From the NCBI GenBank assembly GCA_029961685.1, contig JARWKL010000005.1, forward strand, positions 42,197,357-42,261,356: a stretch of 64,000 nt of DNA, written 5' to 3'. Below, piece after piece: positions 10,679-22,960 of this stretch. The position numbers and the translations under genes are program-made. Every line of letters begins with the position of its first letter. The stretch's first letter is position 1. The notes under the pieces were generated by a model. It was not told the origin of the DNA. It saw only the letters and a program-made list of their open reading frames with translations, and made no database searches. This DNA is from Aristolochia californica. Taxonomy: Eukaryota > Streptophyta > Magnoliopsida > Piperales > Aristolochiaceae.

Positions 10679-12893
10679 TATTGAATTTATGAAAAAAAAA
10701 TAATTCGTTGACTTATTATAATCAGAATATATGAACTTCTATTTATAATAGAGGAAGTTAATAGAGTCTAATTATAATAAAACTAATTTTGTCCCAATTA
10801 CACTCAAACTTTAACACTTAAATAAATAAAAGATTAACATAACTAAAATACCTTTAAACTGAAACTCTTCTAGGGGCCCATCTTCCAATACTCTTAGGTA
10901 ATATGGGTCTTCCTTGGTAGTATGGGCTTGAGCTCATCTTCCAATACTCCCCCTTAAGTTGGGGGTGAAAAAATATCATGAACTCTCGGCTTGCTACAAA
11001 TGATGTATAAAATCTTTTTGTATAAAATGGCAATCTTCCGTATCTTTCAACATTCCCCCTCACGCTGGTGCTCTCGTTCATGAGGCCTAGCTAGCATAAG
11101 ATAAGTGAAAATAAAATCACTTCAAGTTGTATTACATTGCTTTATAATCCAGTCAAATAACTCATGGTGGATGTTCGACACACTCCTATATTTTGTAGGT
11201 AGTGTCACTCTTGTTAATGTAGGTAGTGGGTTTATAAGCAATGCTCGGGGGGTATAACATAGATGTAGTAATAAGTTTTTCCATCACGGTGATGTAATAT
11301 AGATGTAGTAATAAGCTCGTTCACATGATGTCCCAACCCGGGCATCGACTCTCATAGGTAGTAGATTTAGTAATAAGTTTCTCCCTCACGGTGATGTAAC
11401 ATAGATACTAAGGCCACCTCATTTTCAATAATAATGTCTTATCCAAAGAGACACAATAGCTGCAACTGAAATGGGTTTAGTCCCATATAACACAACCATT
11501 TTCTAACACATATAACATGAACCAAAATAATAAACCTTGTAAAATGACCCATGAAATAATCCGATATAATTTTTTTTCTTAGCTGCACAAGCTTCATTTG
11601 TACTCCCCCTTTCTTGAATATTTTGGTCACATAAAACTTATCTGCAACTTGTGGAATAAAATACATTTTTCTTGTACTTTTTGTACTTCACCCCTTCAAA
11701 CTGGGAGGTAATGGTCATGATCCTAGCTTGAACCAAATATCATAGATGTAACAATAAACCCAAATAACATATATATAGTAATAAGCCCCTCAAACCAGGG
11801 AGAATTGAGATATTTTCCTGATATAGCAACTCAAAAAGTGACACAAAATAATTAGCTTAAATTCGGATTTTTCAATGTAACAGGATACCAACATGACCTT
11901 TGATTCTTCCAATGCGAATATATTTTTAAATATAGATCGGATTAACATGAAATTTTCTCCTTTTGAAACTAACTTAAATACCTTTCATCCATGTATAACT
12001 TCTCTTCATAAAATATAATTATTTTGAGATAAATAATCTGATAGATCTCGGTCTCTATAATCTGGCCGAACTAAGTATTGTTTTTCCTTTTGCTAGCATG
12101 ACTATTGACTCTTCCAAGATCAATATCTCCTTATAAAAAACTCAGATAGAGAATTGGTTGAATAGGTAAGAAAATAGACTTACAGATATTTCTTTTGATA
12201 TATAATTCTCCATATAAAATCTCGTTCTTGATAGCATAAAATACCTCAGAAATTGAAATTTTCTGCTGCTGCACGAACCTTTTTTTTTTCAATCTGACCT
12301 TCACTGCTTCAAATATCGATTTCTCTTTGTAGATAACTCCGATTGGAAAAAATAATTTTTCTTTGGAAAGTAGACTCGAACATCTTTCCGTCAATATATA
12401 AATTGCAATATGAAAAACTTAGTACAAAGGTGAAAAATATAAAACAACTAATGGGTATAGAGACAAAAAAAAAGAAAAAAAAATACGAAGCCTAACTGCT
12501 AGAGATAACAAATCAGAGAAAAATCACATTACCTCTATGGGTTACTGAGACAATTCACAAAACCTGCTCTGATACCATGTTGACTTTATGGGAAAAAATA
12601 CTTCATTGACTTATTATAATCAGAGTATATGAACCTTTATTTATAATAAAAGAAGGTAGTAGAGTTCAATTATAATAAAACTACATTTGTTCCAATTACA
12701 CCCAAACTCTTACGCTTAAAAGATAAGTCGCTGCATAATTAAATAACCCAAAATAAATAGAAGATTAACATGACTAAAACACCTTTAAACCGAATCCCTT
12801 CTATGGGTCCATATCTTATGGGCTTGGGCCCATTTTCCAACACTCTTATGTGAGTTTTCATTGGTCGTGTGGGCTTGAACCAATCTTCCAATA
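10679..12893 (-). mobile_element. Miniature LTR retroelement 2 (same family as element 1)
   Basis: The LTRs lie at about 10679-10946 and 12578-12893, recognisably similar over most of their length (shared blocks GACTTATTATAATCAGA, TTTATAATA and CTTTAAAC). On the minus strand the right LTR ends in ACA and is followed by TGGTATCAGAGC (complement 12566-12577), the tRNA-iMet primer site. The left LTR is preceded by a purine tract (complement of CCCCCTTAAG at about 10950). The 1.6-kb interior has no gag, protease or polymerase. It shares two blocks with element 1: the CTCCCCCTCACG-type block near 11050 and the GGGAGGTAATG block near 11705. LTR divergence suggests an old insertion; no clear target duplication was found. 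Confidence 0.7.
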
Positions 12894-13012
12894 ATAGCTA
12901 AACAAACATGGTTACTACCCTAATAAGTAATTTAATTTATTATTAAAATATATTAATATACTAATTAATTAAATAATATATTTCATTAATAAATAAAGAT
13001 AATTTTATGTTT

Positions 13013-13820
13013 AATCTAAATTAATACAATAATTACGTGTGAAATTAACTGGTGCACTAATTAATTATTAAAAATAGGTAAAAAAAGCAATAAATATAAT
13101 AAATAAATAAATAAAATTTTTATCAATAACATAAGATAGATTTTTAGGTAGTATAAATTAATAATATATTTCTACAAAATAAAAAATTATTAGTTTAATT
13201 AATTATAAAAATAGACTAATTAAATAAAATACTTGATCAAATGCTTACTTTAACAATAGTTTAATTATCACTCTTAAATCACTAATTTAATATAGTAATA
13301 AAAATAAATAATATAATCAATAAATAAATATATTATTTTATTAATAACATAAGATAAATTTTTATGTAGTATAAAATAATAATATATTTCCACAAAATTA
13401 AAAATAATTACTTTAATTAATTGTAAAAAATAGTATAATTAAACAAAAATACTTGATCAAATGCTTACTTTAAAAACATTTTAATTATCTCTCTTAAATC
13501 ACTAATTTAATATTGTAATAAAAATAAATAATATAATCAATAAATAAATATATAATTTTATTAATAACATAAGATAGATTTTTAGTAATATAAACTAATA
13601 ATATATTTCCAAAAAATAAAAAATTATTAGTTTAATTATTTATAAAAATTAGAATAATTAAACAAAAATACTTGATCAAATACTTACTTAACAATATTTT
13701 AATTACTTCTCTTAAATCACAATTTTAATATATTAAAAAAAGAATTAATAAAATTAATATATAAAAATAATATTTTATTAATGACATATGATAGATTTTT
13801 ACGTATTAGTATAAATTAAT
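13013..13820. repeat. AT-rich tandem array, period about 220 bp
   Basis: The marker ACTTGATCAAATGCTTACTT recurs at 13231, 13451 and (one change) 13670. The marker ATAAGATAGATTTTTA recurs near 13131, 13348, 13568 and 13787. These give a spacing of 217-220 bp and about 3.7 units. The units are above 80 percent AT and diverged by small indels. This is a minisatellite-like array with no coding content. Confidence 0.8.
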
Positions 13821-15034
13821 AAAGACGGGAGGGAGGCCGAGAGCAAGAGGGTAAGAGGGAGCGTAGACGTAAAGGAAAATAGATGAACCAGGATTGACCG
13901 ACTTTACTCATAAACGAGTATGTAAATGAACGGGTTCATCACTTGAACTCGCCTCCGGTGCGAGCACCAACACCCCCGGGTTCGAGAGCCACAGGTGGAG
14001 AAGGTCAATCTCTACCAATTTGGCCAAATCTTTTCAAGATTCATTTATTAGCCCAGAAGAACTCGTTAATGGCTACCTTGACAAGGCTTCGGTTGCTTCT
14101 CCGGTTCGTGATTTCCATTTCTGCTGCAAAATTTAATTGGTCGCGCGAGACAGAAGACTCGTACACAGGTAGCTATGCCCGTATCGGTGACCTTTAAATG
14201 TCTAATACATAAAATACCTAAAAATCCGATTATTTCCCTGTCGCGTTGCGTGTTAGAAATGCTTTGGGAACAGCATCTCCTCCACGTTCATGCATCAAGC
14301 CGCCTGCCTCGGTCCCCCCCCCCATGGATTTTTCTGAAAAGGCATCGCCACGACGACACGGAGAGCTTCTATAACCGATACATACGATACCGACATGCAC
14401 TACAAATAACAGATCGTCGAGTTTCGGCGACGCGGCCAGGCGTCTTCGAAAGAATTTGTTGGGAAGCGAGGCGATGACGGGAGTAGGTTAACTGATACCA
14501 GAAAAGATTTCGCTCGAGTCGTTCTGGTAGCGGTGGACCAAACCGGGCCTGATGCAACTCTGGGTTACTGTTGATTTTCCTAATGGTTGGCCCACCTACT
14601 TTATTATGAACCGCATTGATAAATTTAAAAAAATTGAGAACCGGACCGGTAAAGTAGGGTGAACCGGTAGCGTGTTTTGTGGAGGGATCAAAGTCGGACC
14701 CACAAAATTTCAAGTCGCGTCGTACGGAGTCACACTGCTTGGCGTGAAAGCGCAAATGGATCAGAAAGTTTTAAAAGATGCGAGAAACTGGACCGTGGGA
14801 CCGGCGGCGTCCTCGTGTTTAACAACTTGACGGGGGTAAGCGAAGACGCAGAAAGCGACGACCGAAACCACTTTTCCGCCCACCTGCGGCCTTCCTTATG
14901 CACTCATGGTCGCCCCACAAAACGGCTCTCCGGGCTCCTCTTCTTTCTTCTGCGGATGAATCTGGCTCCTGTCCTTTCTTCTGCGGATGAATCTGTAGGC
15001 TTCGGAGACTTAATAGCCGTCGCAGCTGCTGAAG
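13821..15034. other. Upstream region of the ankyrin gene
   Basis: Spacer and presumed promoter/5'UTR of the gene starting at 15035. GC content rises toward the ATG. A GGGTTCGAGAGCC segment near 13977 resembles a tRNA B box but has no A box or cloverleaf. I see no clear TATA box. Confidence 0.45.
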
Positions 15035-18000
15035 ATGGGTTACGAAGTCGAACACGGTAAGTTTTTCCTCGCTTTCCTTTCTTTTCTTCTTCAGTCTTGG
15101 GCGTCTTCTCGGCTGCTTTTTCGTCTGATTGCTCTTTGTTTTTTTTTTTGTTGTTTTTTTTTTAAATAGGAGAGGTAGATCTCGAGAAAGGTCCTGTCCC
15201 CAATTCTATTGGCGATCCAGTCCCCAATTGTAGCGGCGATCCAGTCCTCTCCCCGGGGAAGATCAGCTCTTCTTCGTTGTTCCCTTCTCCGTCACCGTCG
15301 CCCTCCTCCGCTACTGCTCCTGCCCTGGTTTTATCCAACTCTGGGAAAAGAATCGATCAGGCTGGCAAAAAGAAATACGTGAAGCAAGTCACCGGCAAGC
15401 ATAATGATACGGACCTCCATTTGGCTGCACAACGCGGGGATCTTACTGGCGTGAGGCGAATTCTGGATGAGATCGATGCTCAGATGGTGGGCACGTTGAG
15501 TGGAGTGGAGTTTGACATCGAGGTCGCCGAAATCCGGTCGGCTGTTGTCAACGAGGTGAATGAATTGGGGGAAACAGCTCTATTTATTGCGGCGGAGAAG
15601 GGGCATCTTGATGTGATGAAGGAACTTTTGAAGTACTCGGATAAGGAGAGTATTACGAGGAAGAGTCAGTCGGGATTTGATGCGTTGCATAAAGCTGCCA
15701 GTCAAGGTCATCAAGGTAACGGCTTTGATTTTGTTTGTTTTCTATTTATTTTATTTTATGTTTTTTGGATTTCTATCGTGTTATTTTGTTTAGAACACAA
15801 ATGGATAGGTGGAAACCATAAATGAACATCCAAATCATGTGCATCTATTTCCACTAGTTTAAGCTTGTCGGCCTTTTCCTTTACCTTCAGATTGGCATTG
15901 ATTTCTGTTCACTTTCTGTCCTTTGATGTTATGTGTCCAATATTTTGGGAGTTATCTACAATCGACTTTTATTGCTATTGTCCTGGTTTAGATGAAGTAT
16001 GCGACAGAAACCAGTGACACAGATTTTCTATTGTTCAGGCTTTGCATAGACTCATATGAAATGGTTCGGCAGTAGGTGAAATATGTTACCGATTAATTTT
16101 GGCTGTATTTTCACTTAAAACCTTAGTTTTGTGAGCTTTGAATTTGGTCAAGAAAGTGGAAGTGTGAATGATACTATGTAGGGGCTGACCATAGTCTTGC
16201 AAGAATGTGAGAAAGTTTATCATATTATCTTACTGTCTGAATAGACTCAAACAGTAAATTAAAAAGGAAAAATTATTGCTGAATAAAGAAACAAAAAGTT
16301 TTACGTTGTGCAGAGATTTGGAAAATAAGAATATCTTGTATATAGCTCCTTAATCTCATCTTCAGTGGAATTTGTTCCTGATTGGGTATTAACAAATCTT
16401 GTTTTGCCTTCTGGTTGGGCTTCTTCACATGTTTCTCTTTGAATAGTTGTGTGCCAGTGGGGTTGAATGTTGCTGAGTTTCTGTGGAAGAGATGATTGAA
16501 GTCTAAAGTTTGATGCTTTTCTCTTGTCAAGGACAATGAGACTAGATGGCAAAACTGGATATCTAGGACTACAGGAATTGGAGTGATGCTGGTGGGTTGG
16601 CGGGAAGAGAAAGAGGCCTTCAAGACTAGGATCTAGAGAAGGGGTAGCAAGTTTTCTTTATAATCATAAACATGGGTTGAAGTTCATGGGTATTTACTTG
16701 CAGGTGAAGTGCTTAGTATATTGAAGGCATGCTTGTGTTGAGCTTTGTTGAAAAGTTACAAAGCTTCCATGTTTTGTTCATTTTAGTTATCACGTAATGA
16801 TAATTAGTCCTACACAGCCTTGTTGTAAACGTTTCTTTCCACATTAAATGTTTCCTGAGACCTTTATTTTGTTGGATGTTTCAACCTATTCTTGTGATTA
16901 CTCTCATACTGCTGAAACATTATTTTTTGTTTGCAGCAACTAGTGGTGGAAGCAAATTATCAGTAATCACTTATCTATGTTTTTTGGTTGTTATTTTCTT
17001 TTGGCTAATAGTAGTTTTAATTGAGTGTCATTATTTGTTTTGATTGTCTTCCTTACTTTCTGAACTAACACCTTCACTTAAAGCAATGCACACTGAGGCA
17101 GCATGATTTAATATGATATGATTTATGCAGCCATTGTGCAGGTTCTTTTAGATCATGATCCTGGATTAAGCAAAACAGTTGGTCCATCAAATGCAACTCC
17201 TCTGGTATCTGCAGCATCAAGGGGTCACACAGAAGTTGTGAAGGAATTACTTTCAAAGGATTCTAGCTTGTTAGAAATTCCCAGAAGCAATGGTAAAAAT
17301 GCTCTCCACTTAGCTGCTCGGCAAGGACATGTAGAAATTGTAAGCGCATTGCTTGAGAAGGACCCACAGCTGGCACGCAGGACCGATAAGAAAGGACAGA
17401 CTGCTTTACATATGGCTGTAAAAGGAGTCAGCTGTGAAGTAGTAAAGTTGCTTCTTGATGCTGATCCTGCAATAGTTATGCTACCTGACAAGTTTGGGAA
17501 CACAGCATTGCATGTGGCCACCAGAAAAAAACGTGCAGAGGTATTACTTCAAGACACTGTCCATTAGGAGTATGATTGACTGGATAATTTTCTCATTCTG
17601 GCTTAAGTTTGCTTGTTTTGTTCTTTTTTTGGGTTGTTTTTAATTTTCCATCGAAGCTATATACCGCAAATGAAATCGTTCATCTTTGCTAACAGTATTT
17701 ATTGAGGTCTATATTTGTTGAGTGATCAGCTTCATATATGAAGTTTTCTTGAGGTTTGGGTTAAGATTGGTGAAAAGAACAAAACAAGCAATGCTTGTAT
17801 CTCTTGATGGTTTCTTGCTTTTTTCACTCAGTTATATGTGAGGAAAATCTTGGATTTAACTGTTATTCATTAACCTTCGGATGTATAATATATCCAAAAG
17901 CCTATTTTAATAGCCATAGAGCCGTATTTGATGCAGAATTTTAGTTCAGGTTCTGCAGAACGTGTTTCAACCTACCCTGCTACCATTCTATTTATGAGCT

Positions 18001-18940
18001 GTGTGGGAGCCCAAAATCACATGCTGGCATTAGACTAGATTAGTGTAGAAGGGTTTCTTATCTAATTGGAAGTAGAAGTCTTTCAAGCATAACTGAGTGA
18101 GAGAAATTTATCCTCTGCTCCCTTTGGTCATTGTGATGCAAAGTGGCAGAGTTGAGAGCCCTCTTTGAGGGCCTTTGATTCGTCATGTACAGGGTCACTA
18201 CTCCCTTCATTGTTGAGGAGATTCTGCGGTTGCCATCAAATGGGTTACTGGGGCCACAAGCCCCTGGGATTTTTTATTTTTTTTTTTGTTTATGAAATTG
18301 AACTGACTATCTCTTGGCAGCACACCCAAGGTGCGCTAACAACATGACAAACACTTTTGTTAGGGAAGGAGTCACACACAACTCCTCATCATTGGCACCT
18401 CCATCCCCGTTTAGCCTTTCTTTTCACGTATATTGGAGCTTTCTTTCTTTTGCTTGTAATGCTCGCTTGTATTTTCTCTGTTCGGAGTTTATTTGCTGTT
18501 GAATACTCCCTTCTCATTGTCATAAGGAAAATAACGTAAAGGAAATCTGACTCTCATCAGACTTTAGAATCTTAAGTGACTAATTTTCCTCGCCTTTTTT
18601 TATTACTTGGATAGACTTTTCAACTCCTCTTCTCTGTTTTATGTCATGGTACACAGTATGTATAACAATGGATATGATTGCTGAGACTCTCTCCTTCACC
18701 CTATCCTTTTCTGTGGACCTCTGTTTCCTCATTCTCATTTGTCATTAATTGACAAAAGGATATAAATCCACCTACTTAAAAGTTCTACCTCTGTACTTGG
18801 GTGGTTTGTTACTTCAGTGGATATTAAGTATCTGTTATTGGAGATTTTATAAGTCACTCTACTTTTTTGGATGCAATAAGCATGACTTACCATTTAAAGA
18901 AATCAAGTGTTCCTTTTTTTTTGGGAGAGAAGAGAGGGGT

Positions 18941-18978
<38 letters not shown>

Positions 18979-19999
18979 GCAGGTATCAGGATAGATTTAT
19001 GATCATATTTGGACAGTATTTTAATGGATTTACATTTAAAGTAGCCATGGGTTTTTCTTTATTTATATTGTGGTAAAAATGTCTAGCTAATTGGAAATCT
19101 TAAAAATTGCCAACGGTATTGAATCATTTACCTTACTTTAATCAAAATCTTGTCATTTCTTGCAGATAGTAAATGAGCTCCTAAGCCTCCCTGACACCAA
19201 TGTGAATGCTCTCAATAGGGACCATAAAACAGCCTTTGACATTGCAGAAGCTCTCCCCCTCTCAGAAGACGCTCAAGACATAAAAGAGTGCCTATCGCGC
19301 TTTGGGGCAGTTAGAGCTAATGAGCTAAATCAACCAAGGGATGAACTAAGAAAAACAGTGACAGAAATCAAGAAGGATGTCCATACACAGCTTGAGCAAA
19401 CCAGGAGAACCAACAAGAATGTCCATGGTATTGCAAAGGAGCTTCGGAAACTGCACCGAGAGGGAATCAACAATGCAACAAATTCTGTCACTGTAGTTGC
19501 TGTTCTGTTTGCCACTGTGGCTTTTGCTGCAATTTTTACTGTGCCTGGAGGGGACACTGATTCTGGGGTGGCTGTGGTAGTAAATTATGCTTCTTTCAAA
19601 ATCTTCTTCATCTTCAATGCAATTGCACTCTTCACTTCTTTGGCTGTTGTGGTGGTTCAGATTACACTAGTTAGAGGGGAAACAAAATCTGAGAGGAGGG
19701 TTGTGGAGATCATCAACAAATTAATGTGGTTAGCTTCCGTGTGTACATCTGTGGCTTTTATTGCCTCTTCTTACATTGTAGTTGGTAGGAAGTATGAGTG
19801 GGCAGCTATTTTAGTTACTGTTATCGGTGGAGTGATAATGGCTGGAGTTCTTGGCACAATGACTTACTATGTTGTAAAATCTAAGCGGACAAGGAAACTG
19901 AAGAAAAGGGAAAAACTGTCGAGGAGAAGTGGGTCCAGCTCATGGAATCATCAATCAGAGATAACTGATTCAGATATTAATCCAATATATGCAATTTGA
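15035..19999 (+). CDS. Ankyrin-repeat membrane protein with PGG domain, ITN1-like
   Basis: Four coding exons: 15035-15056, 15170-15715, 17131-17540 and 19166-19999. All have GT-AG borders and the frame is continuous, giving 603 residues; Arabidopsis ITN1 is about 590. The first exon encodes only MGYEVEH plus one base. It is supported by a consensus donor (GTAAGT) and by the frame it opens into exon 2, where no ATG is available upstream. Residues from about 85 to 350 contain ankyrin repeats (for example DTDLHLAAQRGDL, NALHLAARQGHVEI, TALHVATRKKRAE). Residues from about 435 form four hydrophobic segments with the diagnostic PGG at about 452-454 (FTVPGGD). The C-terminus is basic and ends INPIYAI, as in ITN1 relatives. 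ITN1-type proteins sit in the plasma membrane and affect salt and ABA responses; the exact role here is inferred. Intron 3 carries a 37-base G run. Confidence 0.92.
18941..18977 (+). repeat. Poly-G tract of 37 bases in an intron
   Basis: An uninterrupted run of 37 G inside intron 3 of the ankyrin gene, just after GAGAGGGGT and about 190 bp before the last exon's acceptor. On the sense strand it would be G-quadruplex forming in both DNA and pre-mRNA. Length may be affected by sequencing error. Confidence 0.9.
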
Positions 20000-21655
20000 G
20001 GCAGCCTGGTGTGGACATTCAATTGGCATTAGTTCAATATGCAGTTCAGGTTGTCAAGTTTTGAGATGTGTATATAGATCATCTGGGTAGCTACGAAGCT
20101 GACAAAGGTGCCTTGGGTTTTGCTGGAGGAATGGATTCTGCGGTTTTCTAAGAGATATGTGTTTGGGTGATCTGTTGTCTCCCAGCAACTAACCTGCTCT
20201 AGGTCACATTGAGCTCGACCTTTGGTTAGGTATATCTGTGAATGGATCATGCAATCCACTTTTTGTCTCCGAAGCTGTTTTTGTGCCTTTTAATTCGGAG
20301 TGGCAACTTTACTCGGTTTTGCCTCCAGATGATTGGAAACAATTCATATGGTGGGGATCCATGGTGATGTTGGCGGTTGCTTTGTTTGAGGCAAATTGAC
20401 ATCTCTATCAAATTCCAGGCTCAGTGTTGTTCCATTAAACTGATACTTTCCTTCGAGCCGATCTGCTATAAAAAGATAACATATTTCAAGAAAGTGAGCC
20501 TCATTTGCCATTCAAAAAGAAAAAAAAAGGGAAGCCTAATCTTGTTGTGATAAAAGTTAAACTATAACGATGTTGATGAGCAAAATATTTGTAGAAGTGA
20601 CATAGTTTTACTGTACTCTGCTACATTTGTCAAAAGTGTGTTATTTCTAGGTACAGGAGCTCAATGCTATCTTCTTACATGGTGTCCTTTTGGACGATGA
20701 CAATGCCAGTTTTAGTGAGTTCTGAAATTTGAAGCAAAAGGTTCTTGGAATGAGAGCATTATCTGTTTGGAATTTTTATAATTTTTTCCATGATTCCATT
20801 TGTAGCAAAGCCAGTGGAGGGTGGGATGCCCCATCCTCCTAGTTTCAAGTTTTGCTCTCCGTTTTTTTTATCTTGCCTTTCAGAATCGGTTTCTTTCTGT
20901 AATTACATCTCTAAACAAAACACTGATGTAGTAAACGTGGAAGCAACATCCATTACTATTTTATTCACTCTTATCTGTTTTTTTAAAAACCTTACAGTTG
21001 TTCTTCTTCTCTTCCTAAACTTCTTTTTACAATGTTTTTTTTTTTTTTAACTCTTTGATCCTCTTCAACTTTGATTATACATTATGGAAACTTAAGTTTT
21101 AACAATTATATTAAGTCTACCATCTCTAACCATTTTTTGTGAGAAAGCATACTTTTTGTCATGTTCAAGGGTTGAGATCTAGGGGCACTTTCATCTTTGT
21201 TGTAAACTTGTCTGCTTTTATTTTTTATGTTATTAGCTTAAAGCAAGTCACCGAGGCCAAATCTTCAATTGAATTTCTTTTTTTTTTTTTTTAATAAGGA
21301 GCTTCTTGTGTTTTGACTTCAGCTATGTTAAGTTCTAAGAGATCATAAATAAAATACCATGGAGGAATTTTATTCCCATGCTTTAAAAGAAAATTAATTT
21401 TTTTCAAATTGGGCTATTGAACTATGGATTATATGCTGGAATACTCTTAAATACAATGGTGCATTGAGTGAATGCTTCTTTGACAAATTCTCATGACATT
21501 ATTTACTGTTAAGTTATGCAGGTTTTTTTTTAAAAAAAAATATTTTAAACACTGGTAGAGAAGGTTGTTCAAGTTGAGCACTTACATCACATCCTAATAT
21601 TTGTCTCTTGTTTTTCCTTGACTCAATTGTCACATTAGGGCTTTCTAGTAGGCAC
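20000..21655. other. 3' flank of the ankyrin gene and spacer
   Basis: Presumed 3'UTR followed by non-coding DNA with several T-rich runs (21038-21049, 21278-21292). No gene or complete mobile element recognised. Confidence 0.5.
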
Positions 21656-21663
21656 ATGCTAGA

Positions 21664-22258
21664 CAGGGCTGGCATCAAGTGGAGCCAAGCTTGAACCTGC
21701 ATATATTCGAGTTTGGCTTAATCTGAATACTTCAAACTCGAGCTCGAACCTAAATTTGGAATCAATCTCGAGCCGGGTTCGAGTTCCAACCTACATTTAA
21801 AACTACAAAAATAAAAAATTATAAAAATAAATAAAGAAAATATTATGACTAACTTAGTACCATTAAACTACAAGTTATCATAGAAGAGTCCAAGACTTTA
21901 CAATGGAGCATACTAGTGTATAATAACTAGTTTAATAGATCTAAAAGAAAGAGTAAACACTTTCATCCATTAACCTAAAAGGGTTGAATAACCGATTGTC
22001 TTTGAGGTTTGAGGTAAATAAAAGCAACTATCAACCAACTAAAGAGGGAATTGGTGAAAACAATTAAAGTGTATTTTTATAAAAAAATTATGTTAACAAG
22101 TCGACTTACGAGTTAATAAGCCAAGTTTGGAAAATCTCAACCTTGGCTTGTTAACTTGTTATACTTAACAAGCTTTATTTCAAGTTTGATCATGAGCCAA
22201 TTTATTTTTAACCGAGCTCGAACGGTTTACGAGCCAGTTTGGCTTGGTGTCACCCCTA
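21664..22258. mobile_element. Non-autonomous hAT element, 595 bp
   Basis: Bounded by perfect 8-bp duplications ATGCTAGA (21656-21663 and 22259-22266), the size typical of hAT transposons. The left end begins CAGGGCTGGCATCAAG; the inverse complement of the right end begins TAGGGGTGACACCAAG. These are imperfect terminal inverted repeats of the CAGGG type. The ends carry further short inverted matches (GAGCCAAGC, CTCGAGC). There is no transposase frame. The body is AT-rich. Confidence 0.88.
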
Positions 22259-22675
22259 ATGCTAGACTTTAAATGGTAAAAATTGGATCAGGTAATGACT
22301 TTTTCGTAATACTTAATTTCATTATGCTTTTCATAGAAATGGGTAAATGGCGTATAGTGAACTGTGGAACGATTGTGTGGACTATTTATTTTCATGGTTT
22401 TGTTGGTCATACATGAGATGAGAGTATAAATGGGACCCAGAACCAGACAACTTCCAAGTTTCTAGAGATGAATCCTATAACTAGAAAAGCATTGCTTGGC
22501 TTTACATTTGTCAAAGCCATTTACAGCCTGAACTAGAATATTGTGTATTTCCATCAATCTTGGGTTCAAGTTTGAGTTTATATCCAGATTTTGATCCATA
22601 CGTGAGGACACAACATAAAATTGGTGGGTGGAATGAGCTGAAAAGGGACAAAAGATCAGTTGATTAGGTGATTAT

Positions 22676-22960
22676 TGTTAAGTCGTGGAGTCTAATTAAT
22701 GCCTTATGCAGAGTCAACATACAAATGATTAAGGGTTAGTTTGGGGATTTTACACTTGTATTTCGGTTGTCCTAGTTTTCTCTTTATATTTGAGGGCATC
22801 ATCATTAGGGTTATGATCGAAGATCGTGAGTTGCGGAAGAGAGGTTAAAGAAAAACACTCGAGTGTGTGTAATTTTTCTTGAAAATTACTTTATTATCAT
22901 AGTGAATTATTGTAGCGACGGAAGACAAGACGTAATCACCTTAATTAGAGCATCCAATTT
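22676..22960 (+). repeat. Solo LTR of a copia-type element (copy A)
   Basis: Begins TGTTAAGTCGTGGAGTCTAAT and contains a TATA-like TTTATATTT, an AGGGTTATGATCGAAGATC block, GAGTGTGTG and ATCATAGTGAA, a pattern typical of plant copia LTRs. It shares the same blocks in order with 26846-27060. The interior and second LTR are absent. The right boundary is approximate. Confidence 0.55.

Noticed and set aside
13970..13995. GGGTTCGAGAGCC as a tRNA or SINE promoter box
   Set aside because: There is no A box at the proper distance, no cloverleaf and no poly-A tail or target duplication.
18250..18502. Short plus-strand frames in ankyrin intron 3
   Set aside because: Intron sequence with T-rich runs and no homology; the flanking exons join in phase without it.
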